Below, in pieces: positions 15,527 through 24,314 of a stretch of 64,000 bases of DNA (position 1 is its first letter; the number at the start of each line of letters is the position of its first letter). The notes below the pieces were generated by a model, which saw only the letters and a list, made by a program, of their open reading frames with translations, made no database searches and had not been told where the DNA came from. Source of the stretch: JADCGM01 sp943370355 (GTDB lineage Bacteria > Pseudomonadota > Alphaproteobacteria > Sphingomonadales > Sphingomonadaceae); assembly GCA_943370355.1 (NCBI GenBank), contig CALRQP020000006.1, forward strand, positions 1-64,000. Reading direction: 5' to 3'. The position numbers and the translations under genes are program-made.

Positions 15527-16525
15527 CTACACGTCGCCGACTGCCGCAACTGCATCCGCCACTCGCCATCGATGCCATTTGCCCCCATCGATCAAGTGTA
15601 AGGTGTCACCGCGACCGGTCAAAAGAGCGGGTCGCTCCCAGACCGGGGCCCAATCATTCTGTGCTGGAGGCGCGGCGTGTAGCGGCATGCACCACGTCGC
15701 GAGCAGCACTGCGTTGTCGCCGTTTCCGGGTTCTCGCATTCGAACGAGAGCCAACCGCGCAGCGTCATCATCGTAACCCCCTGCAACGAGCGCATGGGTA
15801 CCCTGGACTGCTATCGCCTTCGGCCCGGTAAGCTCGCTTCGCCACCACTGGGTCGGTTTGCCGGGATCGAACCGAACGATGGGGAAGTCGGTATATGGAG
15901 ATGCCCATACACCCGAGCCATCCGCAGTGAGCGCGTAGCAATCGGCGACTAGACCGGCTTCCTTGGGCCATGATGGCACCTCCACCACGCCGCCGTCCGG
16001 CGCGAAGCAGGCGACGGCATTGCAGGACGGCGGCCACTCCATGCCATCCACGCGCCATTCCCCGCCCGACGTGCCTTCATCGAACCAGCCAACCCAAATG
16101 CGGTCTGCGCTATCGATCGCGATGTGCTCGATCCCATCACCCAGCATGAACCGTGTTTGCAGCGTTCCATCTGGAGCGAGCACGCGAGCGTTCGGCTCGG
16201 TGCGCGTCCGAGAACCGACAATCAGCCATCGGCCATCGCCAAAACGGTCAACCAGCGGGTGGGGAGTTTCGAGAGCGAATACTGGTCCGTCTTGCCAACC
16301 GTCTGCTCCCCAAGTCAGTAGGCGAGCACGCCCGCTCTTGGAGAGTTGGTCGATGCGGCTAGGTGGATCGATTGGCGCATCACTCTCGAAAATGCGCGCC
16401 CATTCGCTCGCGAGATCGACGTCAGTCGCGGCGATGGCGAGTGTGCCATCCGAGAGAATAGCATGACAGAGCGCCTGCCACCCGCTTGGGAGCGGCATAA
16501 GCAGCGAGTCGGTGGGTGCCAACAT
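15527..16525 (-). CDS. hypothetical beta-propeller-like protein
   Basis: A 332-residue protein with no signal peptide that I do not recognise. It shows recurring beta-blade-like units rich in Asp, Gly and Trp (DGRWLIVGSRTRTEPNARVL, DRIWVGWFDEGT, GVWASPYTDFPIVRFD, HALVAGGYDDDAARLALV), suggesting a six- or seven-bladed propeller. Base composition is less GC-rich than the flanks, consistent with acquired DNA. No coupled neighbour points to a function. Confidence 0.65.
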   Translation of the reverse strand: MLAPTDSLLMPLPSGWQALCHAILSDGTLAIAATDVDLASEWARIFESDAPIDPPSRIDQLSKSGRARLLTWGADGWQDGPVFALETPHPLVDRFGDGRWLIVGSRTRTEPNARVLAPDGTLQTRFMLGDGIEHIAIDSADRIWVGWFDEGTSGGEWRVDGMEWPPSCNAVACFAPDGGVVEVPSWPKEAGLVADCYALTADGSGVWASPYTDFPIVRFDPGKPTQWWRSELTGPKAIAVQGTHALVAGGYDDDAARLALVRMREPGNGDNAVLLATWCMPLHAAPPAQNDWAPVWERPALLTGRGDTLHLIDGGKWHRWRVADAVAAVGDV

Positions 16526-16634
16526 GGATTCGAGGATGTTCGCTTCGTTGAACTTCTACAATCGGGATTGCACAAGTCGGTCCGGAACGACCGGGTTGAA
16601 GTCGTTAGCCGACCGGCAGCTGTCCCGCCACGGA

Positions 16635-16967
16635 TCACAAGCCCGTCAACAACCTCTTTACCTCTGGCATCACGGCGACTGCCGCCAGCACAACAATCGC
16701 GAGGATGAGTATAGTCCGAACGCGGCGGTGGCGCGCCCGCAGGTCCGCGTCATAGGCGACCACGTCGAGCCAATACCGGTCCCCGCCCTCCTGACGGATG
16801 GTGCCGTTTTCCAGCATCCTGCTGAACTGGCGCTTTTCGATCGCATTGGACGGTTCGAACCGCGTTGCCCGATCTGGTCGAACGGCATCTTTCGCGAAAA
16901 AATGATGCTGAATCTCTCGTCTCGCGCGAGCAACGAGCGCGGCTACCGCGGCTCCCGATTCTGCCAT
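16635..16967 (-). CDS. small membrane-anchored hypothetical protein
   Basis: A 110-residue protein with an N-terminal soluble part (residues 1-80), including a helix-turn-like KDAVRPDRATRFEPSNAIEKRQFSRMLENG...YWLD block reminiscent of a winged helix, and a single C-terminal membrane helix (TILILAIVVLAAVAVM). Family unknown. It sits in the same AT-richer pocket as the preceding gene; the 120 bases after its start hold no supported feature. Confidence 0.55.
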   Translation of the reverse strand: MAESGAAVAALVARARREIQHHFFAKDAVRPDRATRFEPSNAIEKRQFSRMLENGTIRQEGGDRYWLDVVAYDADLRARHRRVRTILILAIVVLAAVAVMPEVKRLLTGL

Positions 16968-17088
16968 GGACCTAACCCCCTTTTTGGCTTGTTCTTGCTT
17001 ACCCAGAGATCCAAACTCTGCAAGCTGGTGAGCGCGACAATATGAAAAGGGAGCAGGACGGGACCGCCAGCGACCGTTCGTGGCAGGA

Positions 17089-17550
17089 TCAGCGACCGCC
17101 TCCCGCCACCCGCTCCAGCAAGCCCCGCGCGCCCGCCTCCACTAACCGCAGCGTCTCCTCAAACCCCGCCGCATCGCCCGTGTAGGGGTCCGGCACATCC
17201 CCGCCCCCCGCATGGTCGAGCAACCGCGACAATTCCGCCGCCGCTCCCGCCGGCCGCATCGCCTCCAGATTGGCAAGATTGGACGAATCCATCGCCACAA
17301 TATGGTCGAACGCGGTGAAGTCCTCGGGCGTCACCAGCCGCGCGCGCAGCCCGGAGATATCCATGCCATGTTTCGCCGCGACCGCCTGCGCACGCTTGTC
17401 CGGCGCGTGCCCCAGATGCCAGTCACCCGTCCCCGCCGAATCGATGCGCACTGCGACGCCTTCCGCTTCGCTCAGCTTCCGGAACACCCCTTCGGCGAGC
17501 GGCGAGCGGCAGATATTGCCAAGGCAGACGAACAGGACGCTTTGAACCAT
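17089..17550 (-). CDS. low molecular weight protein tyrosine phosphatase
   Basis: A 153-residue LMW-PTPase with the phosphate loop C9-LGNIC-R15-S and the general-acid loop DPY at residues 121-123 (VPDPYTGD). Length and motif positions are canonical. It hydrolyses phosphotyrosine in proteins; in bacteria such enzymes often oppose BY-kinases in polysaccharide export, but neither a kinase nor export genes are nearby. An arsenate-reductase role is less likely because the extra redox cysteines of ArsC are lacking. Confidence 0.9.
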   Translation of the reverse strand: MVQSVLFVCLGNICRSPLAEGVFRKLSEAEGVAVRIDSAGTGDWHLGHAPDKRAQAVAAKHGMDISGLRARLVTPEDFTAFDHIVAMDSSNLANLEAMRPAGAAAELSRLLDHAGGGDVPDPYTGDAAGFEETLRLVEAGARGLLERVAGGGR

Positions 17551-17632
17551 CGGGCGGCTTTCAATGCTGTGGTCCCCCTGCTAGCCATGACACACAAGCC
17601 GGATCAACCGGTCAGGTGACGGGGGAGCAGGC

Positions 17633-19231
17633 ATGGCGGAAAAGGATACGTCGAGCACGCGGGTCGGCGGGCCTTATGCCTGGTACGTGCTCGGCGTTCT
17701 CGTGCTCGTCTATGTCGTCAATTTCATCGACCGTCAGATCCTGTCGATCCTTGCTGAGGACATCAAGAAGGACCTCGGCGTCTCGGACAGCCAGCTCGGC
17801 TTCCTCTACGGCACCGCCTTCGCGGTCTTCTATGCGCTGTTCGGCATTCCGCTCGGCCGCCTCGCCGACAATTGGGTGCGCACCCGGCTGCTGAGCCTCG
17901 GCCTCGCGCTCTGGTCGAGCATGACGGCGCTGTCGGGCTTTTCGCAGAATTTCACGCAACTGAGCCTCGCCCGCGTCGGCGTCGGCATCGGCGAAGCCTC
18001 GGCCGGGCCGTCGGCCTTTTCCATGCTGTCCGACTGGTTCCCCAAGGAGCGGCGGGCAACCGCGCTCGCGATCTATTCCTCGGGCCTCTACATCGGCGGC
18101 GGCATTTCGCTGCTGATCGGCGCGGTCGTCGTCAAGGCGTGGGATGCGGCCTTCCCGGGCGGCGGCCCGCTCGGCCTGTCGGGCTGGCACGCCGCCTTCG
18201 TCGCCGTCGGCATTCCGGGCCTGATCCTCGCGATCTGGGTCGCGACGCTCAAGGAGCCAATCCGCGGCCGCGCCGATGGCCTGCCGCCGCCCCCGCCCGT
18301 CACCGATGTCTGGTCGCGCTTCCGCTCCGACGTCGCAAGCGTGCTGCCGCCGTTCACTGTCTTCCACATCGCGCAATTCGGCGGCGCAGCCGTCGTCCGC
18401 AATCTCGTCTATGCCGCCATCGCAATCGCGGTCGCGACCGGGATGATCGTCCTGACCGGCGACGTCCCGCAATGGGGGGCGATCTGCCTCGGCGCCTATG
18501 CCGTCGCGAGCTGGGCGCAGTCGCTGAAGGAACGCGACAAGCCGATCTTCGCGCTGATCTGGGGCACCCCGACCTTCCTGCTGGTCATCCTCGGCTTCGG
18601 CTCGATCTCCTTCGTCGGCTATGCGCTCGGCTTCTGGGCCGCGCCCTATGCGATCCGCACCTTCGTTGCGCCGCTGATCGCCGCCGGCCAGCCGCTGCCC
18701 TGGTATGGCACCACCGAATTCGTTGCTTTCACGCTCGGCAGCAGCGCCGCGCTGGGCGGCTTTCTCGGCATCGTGGCGGGCGGCGCGCTCGCCGACTGGG
18801 CCAAGCGGCGCAATCCGGCCGGCCGGGTGCTTGTCGCGGCGCTATCCACCCTCGTCCCCGCGCCCTTCATCATCCTGATGTTCACGACCGACAGCCTGTC
18901 GACCTTCCTGCTCGCCAATCTCGTGCCCGCGACCTTCGGCTCGATCTATGTCGGCATTGCCGCCGCGACGAGCCAGGACATCGTGCTGCCCCGCATGCGT
19001 GGTGCGGCGACCGCCACTTACTTCATCGGCACGACGCTCGTCGGCCTCGGCCTCGGCCCCTATTTCGCCGGCAAGATGTCGCAAGTGACCGGCAGCCTCG
19101 CGACCGGCGTGCTGTCGCTGCTCATCGCAGCGCCCGTGACGCTCACCTGCCTCTATTTCCTGTATCGTAACCTGCCGCAGGCGGAAGCGACGCGCGTCGA
19201 ACGCGCCCGCGCCGCTGGCGAGCCCATCTGA
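17633..19231 (+). CDS. MFS transporter, Spinster-like
   Basis: A 532-residue, roughly 12-helix major facilitator. The first helix carries YVVNFIDRQILSILAEDIKKDLG, and the loop after helix 2 has GRLADNWVRTRLL, both typical of the Spinster-like MFS group frequent in sphingomonads. A longer central loop and additional hydrophobic segments (about residues 250-340) make it longer than the usual 430 residues. Substrate unknown. GGGGGAG precedes the ATG. It is followed after 14 bases by an SDR gene, so the two probably share an operon and possibly a lipophilic or aromatic substrate. Confidence 0.85.
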   Translation: MAEKDTSSTRVGGPYAWYVLGVLVLVYVVNFIDRQILSILAEDIKKDLGVSDSQLGFLYGTAFAVFYALFGIPLGRLADNWVRTRLLSLGLALWSSMTALSGFSQNFTQLSLARVGVGIGEASAGPSAFSMLSDWFPKERRATALAIYSSGLYIGGGISLLIGAVVVKAWDAAFPGGGPLGLSGWHAAFVAVGIPGLILAIWVATLKEPIRGRADGLPPPPPVTDVWSRFRSDVASVLPPFTVFHIAQFGGAAVVRNLVYAAIAIAVATGMIVLTGDVPQWGAICLGAYAVASWAQSLKERDKPIFALIWGTPTFLLVILGFGSISFVGYALGFWAAPYAIRTFVAPLIAAGQPLPWYGTTEFVAFTLGSSAALGGFLGIVAGGALADWAKRRNPAGRVLVAALSTLVPAPFIILMFTTDSLSTFLLANLVPATFGSIYVGIAAATSQDIVLPRMRGAATATYFIGTTLVGLGLGPYFAGKMSQVTGSLATGVLSLLIAAPVTLTCLYFLYRNLPQAEATRVERARAAGEPI

Positions 19232-19245
19232 AAGGCGTCCCCCAC

Positions 19246-20022
19246 ATGAAGATCGAAGACCTGTTCTCCGTCCGCGGCAAGGTCGCGCTGGTCACCGGCG
19301 GCTCGCGCGGCATCGGCGAGATGATCGCGCGCGGCTATGTCGAAAATGGCGTGAAGGTCTACATCAGCGCCCGCAACGCCGCCGCCTGCCACCAGCTTGC
19401 CGACGAGCTGTCGGCGTTCGGCGAATGCATCGCCCTCCCCGCCGATCTGTCAAAGATGGACGAGATCGAGCGCCTCGGCAAGGAACTGGAATCGCGCGAA
19501 GCGAAGCTCGATATCCTCGTCAACAATGCCGGTGCCACCTGGGGAGCACCGATCGGAAGCTTCCCCGAAACCGGCTGGGACAAGGTCATGGACCTCAACG
19601 TCAAGTCGGTGTTCTTCCTGACGCAGCGGCTGTTGAAGCTTCTCGAGGCGGCGGCCACGCCCGACGACTTCGCCCGCGTCATCAACATCGGCTCGATCGA
19701 CGGCATCCATGTCTCGCCGATCGAAACCTACAGCTATGCCGCCTCCAAGGCCGGCGTAAATCACATGACGAAAATGATGGCCAAATTCCTCGCCGAACGG
19801 CACATCGCGGTGAACGGCATCGCGCCGGGCTATTTCCCCTCGAAAATGACCGCCGCAATTTCCGACGACGACGCGCGCGCCACGATGGACGCCACCCCGA
19901 TGAAGCGCCGCGGCCGCCCCGAGGACATGGCCGGCATCGCCATCTACCTCGCCTCCAAGGCCAGCGGCTTCGTCTGCGGCTCGGTCATCCCGGTCGACGG
20001 GGGCTATGCCACCACCGCCTGA
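19246..20022 (+). CDS. short-chain dehydrogenase/reductase
   Basis: A 258-residue classical SDR: NAD(P)-binding TGGSRGIG at residues 17-24, NNAG near 89, and the catalytic Y-x3-K in YSYAASK near 164-170, with a C-terminal SGFVCGSVIPVDGG. The overall pattern resembles 3-oxoacyl-ACP reductase or sugar/steroid dehydrogenases, so the substrate is open. Its end overlaps the next gene by 17 bases. Confidence 0.9.
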   Translation: MKIEDLFSVRGKVALVTGGSRGIGEMIARGYVENGVKVYISARNAAACHQLADELSAFGECIALPADLSKMDEIERLGKELESREAKLDILVNNAGATWGAPIGSFPETGWDKVMDLNVKSVFFLTQRLLKLLEAAATPDDFARVINIGSIDGIHVSPIETYSYAASKAGVNHMTKMMAKFLAERHIAVNGIAPGYFPSKMTAAISDDDARATMDATPMKRRGRPEDMAGIAIYLASKASGFVCGSVIPVDGGYATTA

Positions 20023-20509
20023 GCGCAAATCCTCTTTCCCGCCGGTCGTTGACGCCAACACGCGCGTAGTCATCCTCGGCAGCCTGCCCGGCGAGGCGTC
20101 GCTTGCCGCACGGCAATATTATGCGCATCCGCAGAACCAGTTCTGGCGGCTCGCCGGCGCCGTCGCGGGCGTGGACCTCGCCGCGCTGCCCTATGCCGGC
20201 CGGCTGACGGCGCTGCTCTCGGCCGGCATCGGCGTCTGGGACGTCGTTGCCTCGGCGCAGCGCGCGGGCAGCCTCGACACCGCGATCCGCGATCATGAAG
20301 CCAATGACCTGCGCACCCTGCTGACCGGCCTGCCTGCCCTGCGTGCCGTCGGTTTCAACGGCAAGACCGCCGCGAAGGTCGGCCGCGCGGCGCTCGGGCC
20401 GGACACCCCTTGGGCGCTCATCGACCTGCCCTCCAGCAGCCCCGCGCACGCCGCGATGACCTTCGATGCCAAGCGCACCGCCTGGCTTGCGCTGAATGCG
20501 TTCCTCTAG
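20006..20509 (+). CDS. DNA-deoxyinosine glycosylase (UDG superfamily)
   Basis: A 167-residue protein matching the hypoxanthine-DNA glycosylase family: motif 1 GSLPGEASLAARQYYAHPQNQFWRL at about 27-50, GIGVWDVVASAQRAGSLD in the middle and the C-terminal LPSSSPAHA that replaces the HPS loop of UDG. It should remove deaminated bases from DNA in base excision repair. It starts inside the last codons of the SDR gene behind GGGGG, so it is translated by coupling although its role is unrelated. Confidence 0.88.
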   Translation: MPPPPERKSSFPPVVDANTRVVILGSLPGEASLAARQYYAHPQNQFWRLAGAVAGVDLAALPYAGRLTALLSAGIGVWDVVASAQRAGSLDTAIRDHEANDLRTLLTGLPALRAVGFNGKTAAKVGRAALGPDTPWALIDLPSSSPAHAAMTFDAKRTAWLALNAFL

Positions 20510-20591
20510 TCCGCAAAAAACCTCGCACTAACGCAGCTTTTGCGCGCCGCTCAAAACGCCTATTGTCCACCCCGTCTTGGGAGGACTCATC

Positions 20592-21842
20592 ATGGCGACC
20601 GCTTTCAAAATCGACCCGCTGCCGCAGACCGGAATCGACATCGCCGAATCGAGCTGGTGGCTCGACAACAGCTTTGCGCAGGTCTTCGAGCGTCTGCGTG
20701 CTGAAGATCCGGTGCACCTCACCACCAACAGCGCTTTCGGCACCTACTGGTCGGTGACCCGGCATGAGGACATCGTCCATGTCGAATCGCTGCCCGACAT
20801 CTTCTCCTCCTCCTGGGAATATGGCGGCATCACCGTGATCGGCGACGGGCCGGAGGCGCTGCCGTTCGACCGGTCGCCGCTGCCGATGTTCATCGCGATG
20901 GACCGGCCGCAGCACACGGGTCAACGCCGCACCGTCTCCCCCGCCTTCACGCCCTCGGAAATGACCCGCCTCGAGGTCACCGTACGTCAGCGCACGAAGG
21001 AAGTGCTCGATTCGCTGCCCATCGACGAACCCTTCGACTGGGTCGACAAGGTGTCGATCGAACTGACGACGGGCATGCTGGCGATCCTGTTCGACTTCCC
21101 CTGGGAAGACCGCCGCCTGCTGACCCATTGGTCCGATTGGGCCGGCGACTTTGAAAGCTTCCGCGATGAGGCGCGTGGCAACGAGCGCTGGAAGGTGCTC
21201 TGGGAATGCGCGACCTATTTCACCCGGCTGTGGCAGGAACGCGCCGCCAAGGGCGAAGCCCCCGACCTGATCTCGCGCATGATCCACTCCGACGCGACCA
21301 AGAACATGACCCCCGAGGAATATCTCGGCAATCTCATCCTGCTCATCGTCGGCGGCAACGACACCACGCGCAACTCGATGTCCGGGCTGGCGATGGTCAC
21401 CACCGATTACCCGGCGGAATGGGCCAAGATCGTCGCCGATCCGTCGATCATCCCCAATGCCGCGCAGGAACTGATCCGCTGGCAGACGCCGCTCGCGCAC
21501 ATGCGCCGCACCACGACGCAGGAGACGGTCCTCGGCGGCAAGACGCTCCCGCCGCGGAGCAAGGTCGTCATGTGGTACATGTCGGGCAACCGCGACGAGA
21601 GCATCTTCCCCAATGCCGAGGCCTATATCGCTGACCGGCCCAACGCCCGCCGCCATGTCGCCTTCGGCTACGGCATCCACCGCTGCGTCGGCGCGCGCCT
21701 CGCCGAGCTGCAGATCGCCGTCCTGATGGAAGAACTGGTCGCGCGGAAGCTGCGCCCCGTCGTCGTCGGCGAACCGGAGCGCGTCCCCTCGTCCTTCGTG
21801 CACGGCGTCCGCAGCATGCAGGTCGCGCTGAAGCCGGCCTAA
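20592..21842 (+). CDS. cytochrome P450
   Basis: A 416-residue soluble P450 with the I-helix oxygen-activation motif GGNDTTRN, the ExxR of the K-helix (QELIRWQTP), and the heme-ligating Cys in FGYGIHRCVGARLAELQ. Absence of a membrane anchor is typical of bacterial class I P450s that use a ferredoxin and its reductase, neither of which is in the window. It resembles the CYP families acting on steroids, fatty acids or terpenoids; the substrate is unknown. ATG 20592 follows GGAGGA; a TTG 15 bases earlier is less likely. Its stop overlaps the convergent tetR gene. Confidence 0.92.
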   Translation: MATAFKIDPLPQTGIDIAESSWWLDNSFAQVFERLRAEDPVHLTTNSAFGTYWSVTRHEDIVHVESLPDIFSSSWEYGGITVIGDGPEALPFDRSPLPMFIAMDRPQHTGQRRTVSPAFTPSEMTRLEVTVRQRTKEVLDSLPIDEPFDWVDKVSIELTTGMLAILFDFPWEDRRLLTHWSDWAGDFESFRDEARGNERWKVLWECATYFTRLWQERAAKGEAPDLISRMIHSDATKNMTPEEYLGNLILLIVGGNDTTRNSMSGLAMVTTDYPAEWAKIVADPSIIPNAAQELIRWQTPLAHMRRTTTQETVLGGKTLPPRSKVVMWYMSGNRDESIFPNAEAYIADRPNARRHVAFGYGIHRCVGARLAELQIAVLMEELVARKLRPVVVGEPERVPSSFVHGVRSMQVALKPA

Positions 21843-22438
21843 GTCCGCACCAGCGTCTGCATCAGCATCGCCGTCGCCAGCTCCCGCGAGCGGCTGCGGC
21901 CCCGGCCGACCGCTTCGTGCAGCATCGGCCCGGCCAGCGCATCGCCGAAGCCCATCAGCACGAGCGTCAGCGTCATGTCGGAGATGCGGTCGCGCGCCAG
22001 ATCGGGCGGCAGCAGCGCCCCTGCCTCCAAGGACCGGATCAGATCGCCAAGCACCGCGAACAGCGGCCCCAGCCGCTCGGCATCGCCCGTCGCATGCAGC
22101 CACGCCGCGAGCCGGCCGATCCCCGCCTCACTGAACGCATCAAACGCCGCGTCCACCAGATCGCGCGGGCTCCCCTCGCCCGCTCGGATCCGCGCCACCG
22201 TCGCCTCGACCCGCCCGACCGCATCGCGGATCATCCGCTCCATCAGCGCGTCCTGCAGCCCCGCGGCCGACCCGAAATGGTGCAGCAGATTGGCATGCGT
22301 GACCCCGATCGCCGCCGCCACCGCTTTCAGCGTGAGCGCCGTCGGCCCGTCCGCCCGCAGCAGATCCTGCGCCGCATCGAGCGCTGCAGTCCGCGCATCA
22401 TCGGCCGACCGCCGTACCCGTTTTTGGACTATTGACAT
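21839..22438 (-). CDS. TetR-family transcriptional regulator
   Basis: A 199-residue TetR protein. The N-terminal HTH is clear (ARTAALDAAQDLLRADGPTALTLKAVAAAIGVTHANLLHHFGS), and the C-terminal ligand domain is helical with no recognisable ligand signature. The start is taken at MSIVQKRV; the frame is open further upstream, but that stretch overlaps the divergent gene. It is transcribed away from the diiron hydrolase gene with 55 bases between starts and probably represses that gene; it may also sense a lipid-like compound related to the P450, which is inference. Confidence 0.85.
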   Translation of the reverse strand: MSIVQKRVRRSADDARTAALDAAQDLLRADGPTALTLKAVAAAIGVTHANLLHHFGSAAGLQDALMERMIRDAVGRVEATVARIRAGEGSPRDLVDAAFDAFSEAGIGRLAAWLHATGDAERLGPLFAVLGDLIRSLEAGALLPPDLARDRISDMTLTLVLMGFGDALAGPMLHEAVGRGRSRSRELATAMLMQTLVRT

Positions 22439-22447
22439 TGGTGTAAG

Positions 22448-22461
22448 TATATCGCCATATA
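22448..22461. promoter_or_regulatory. short palindrome between divergent tetR and hydrolase genes
   Basis: TATAT-CGCC-ATATA lies in the AT-rich gap between the two starts and is the most symmetrical element there, so it may be the TetR operator or part of a promoter. Five-base arms are weak evidence. Confidence 0.3.
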
Positions 22462-22493
22462 AATCCAACATAGCTCGAATCACGGAAACCGCC

Positions 22494-23360
22494 ATGACCG
22501 CCGCCACGCTGACCCGCACCCCTGCCGACCTCAGCATCACCCCGCGCAACATCGCCTTCGGCCGCACCGAGAAGCGCGACCGCTGGTGGCTGAACGGCGA
22601 CCCCGTCGCGACCGCGTTCAACAATGCGATGTCGGTGACCTTCCCGCAGGGCGAGGCCTTTTTCATCGAAGCCGTCCGCCACTACCGCGACGAGGTGTCC
22701 GAGCCGCTCAAGTCGCAGATCGCCGCCTTCATCAAGCAGGAGGTGCTGCACACCCGCGAACATGTCGCCTTCAACCGCCAGGTCAGCGAGGCCGGCTATG
22801 AGGTCGCGCATATGGAAGCCTGGGTGCGCGAACGCCTCGCGCTCAGCCGCGCCCAGAAGCCGCTGATCCAGCTCGCGATCACCGCCGCGCTCGAACATTT
22901 CACCGCGATCTTCGCCAATTCGATGCTGTCGCACCCCGACACCTTCGCCGGAGCCTCGCCCGAGGCGCGCCGCATGTGGATCTGGCATGCGATCGAGGAG
23001 ATCGAGCACAAGTCGGTCGCCTATGACACCTTCCTGCACGCGACGCGCAACCTGCCGGCGCGCAAACGCTATCTGCTGCGCGCGATGATCATGCTCAATG
23101 TTTCCAAAAATTTCGTCCGCGGCCGCAGCCGCGACACGCTCGACCTGCTGCGCCAGGACGGCATCACCGGCTGGAAGGCGAAGGCGAAGCTCGTCTGGTA
23201 CCTCGTCGGCACCCCCGGTGCGCTGCGCCGCGTCTTCCCGCAATGGCTCGCCTGGTTCCGCCCGAGCTTCCACCCCTGGGACCATGACGACCGCGGCCTG
23301 ATCGCGCAGGCGCAGGCGGATTATGGGCTGGAGCCGGTGCTGGTCGCGAGGGCGGCGTAG
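22494..23360 (+). CDS. metal-dependent hydrolase, PF10118-type
   Basis: A 288-residue protein of the bacterial family annotated as predicted metal-dependent hydrolase. It is mostly helical, with ferritin-like metal ligands spread along the chain: FFIEAVRHYRDE, KQEVLHTREHVAFN, ALEHFTAIFAN and HAIEEIEHKSVAYD. These Glu/His groups suggest a diiron centre, so an oxygenase- or hydrolase-type reaction on a lipid is possible; the true substrate is not known. It is divergent from the TetR gene, a common arrangement for this family. Confidence 0.8.
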   Translation: MTAATLTRTPADLSITPRNIAFGRTEKRDRWWLNGDPVATAFNNAMSVTFPQGEAFFIEAVRHYRDEVSEPLKSQIAAFIKQEVLHTREHVAFNRQVSEAGYEVAHMEAWVRERLALSRAQKPLIQLAITAALEHFTAIFANSMLSHPDTFAGASPEARRMWIWHAIEEIEHKSVAYDTFLHATRNLPARKRYLLRAMIMLNVSKNFVRGRSRDTLDLLRQDGITGWKAKAKLVWYLVGTPGALRRVFPQWLAWFRPSFHPWDHDDRGLIAQAQADYGLEPVLVARAA

Positions 23361-23459
23361 GGGGCAGCCGGTCGGTTGGGACGGAGTTGCCGCTGCAAAC
23401 TCGGCCATTTGCCGAGCAATAATATCAGTTCGATTGCTGTGACTGTCAGCTGGTGTGCC

Positions 23460-23963
23460 TCATGCGACGGACCGCAATGCTGCCAAAAACCGAACTCGCT
23501 GAACCTCGGTGATCCCCGGCGACCTTCCAGTTTCCCACAGATCGGCTAGGCCCTGATCCGTCGCGTGAGCATTCAAGAATGGCAACACCTTATCGTTAAG
23601 TATGTCCACGATTTCGTCAGTAGCTTTTGCATCGCTGCGCATACCGGTCAGATCCCACCATTTATCCTGGGGGTCAGAAAGGAAGAAACCGATCCGCTGA
23701 CGTAGCTGAGCACTGCTGCCGCCGAGGTTTTTCACATCGGAATCGGTACCCGCTAGACGTGACGAAACCACGCAAATGTTTATCGTGAGCCGGATCGCTG
23801 CTCGATTACTCGATAAACTCCGCTGAACTTCAATGAGAGCCACATTACCGCCGATCGTGTGGCGAAACCGTTGCTCCTGCTTAGTATAGCCCAATGGCTT
23901 CAGCGTCGCCGTCAAAGCGAGCATCAAGGCATCAAATTGCTTCTCGACCGCCTCGACCGCCAT
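23460..23963 (-). CDS. DUF4304 domain protein
   Basis: A 167-residue protein resembling the DUF4304 family (FDALMLALTATLKPLGYTKQEQRFRH, NVALIEVQRS, TINICVVS, DKWWDLTG). DUF4304 genes are often found among accessory and toxin-immunity-like cargo, but no function is established. The ATG at 23963 is chosen because it opens the conserved domain. The same frame stays open upstream and runs through slipin-derived codons to 24320, a fusion I regard as accidental. Composition is clearly less GC-rich than the flanking genes. Confidence 0.65.
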   Translation of the reverse strand: MAVEAVEKQFDALMLALTATLKPLGYTKQEQRFRHTIGGNVALIEVQRSLSSNRAAIRLTINICVVSSRLAGTDSDVKNLGGSSAQLRQRIGFFLSDPQDKWWDLTGMRSDAKATDEIVDILNDKVLPFLNAHATDQGLADLWETGRSPGITEVQRVRFLAALRSVA

Positions 23964-24059
23964 CGCCCGCCCCGGTGCATTTCTGCTCTTCGGATCATTC
24001 CTACAAAGCCGTCGGTCCGCCAACCACCAGTTTGCTGCATCCACCCTCGCTCTTTCCGC

Positions 24060-24193
24060 CTCCAGCGCCGACCGCTCCGCAATCTTCTGCGCCACATGGC
24101 GCAGCTCAACCGGCAGCATCGCGATGATCGTGCTGTTATGTTCGACGCCGATTTCGGTGAGCGTCTGCAGCCGCCGCAGTTCCAGCGCACCGG
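24060..24193 (-). pseudogene. slipin (SPFH/band 7) C-terminal fragment, copy A
   Basis: On the minus strand this encodes GALELRRLQTLTEIGVEH followed by NSTIIAMLPVELRHVAQKI, the conserved C-terminal end of slipin-type SPFH proteins. Homology stops abruptly at 24193, where an unrelated + strand frame begins. About 134 bases match 26117-26250 in the same orientation with roughly 11 differences. Confidence 0.75.
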
Positions 24194-24194
24194 C

Positions 24195-24314
24195 ATCCAA
24201 GCTGACGCGGCGCGCCAATCGAACATCGGGCACGTCCGCGTCAATGCAATTCCCCCTAAGATCGCCTTGGTCTATCACGACGAAATGCCCGAGCCGCTCA
24301 ACGTGACATGGTAG
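24195..24314 (+). pseudogene. 3' tail of a truncated gene upstream of the AAA ATPase
   Basis: Thirty-nine codons ending RVNAIPPKIALVYHDEMPEP-LNVTW and a TAG that overlaps the ATPase ATG (ATGGTAG). The residue pattern is protein-like, and the stop/start overlap is what an intact operon would show. It begins exactly where the slipin repeat ends. I infer that the 5' part of this gene was lost in the rearrangement. I cannot name the family. Confidence 0.5.

Noticed and set aside
20418..22103. 561-codon minus-strand frame opposite the P450
   Set aside because: High-GC antisense shadow; the P450 on the other strand has heme and I-helix motifs.
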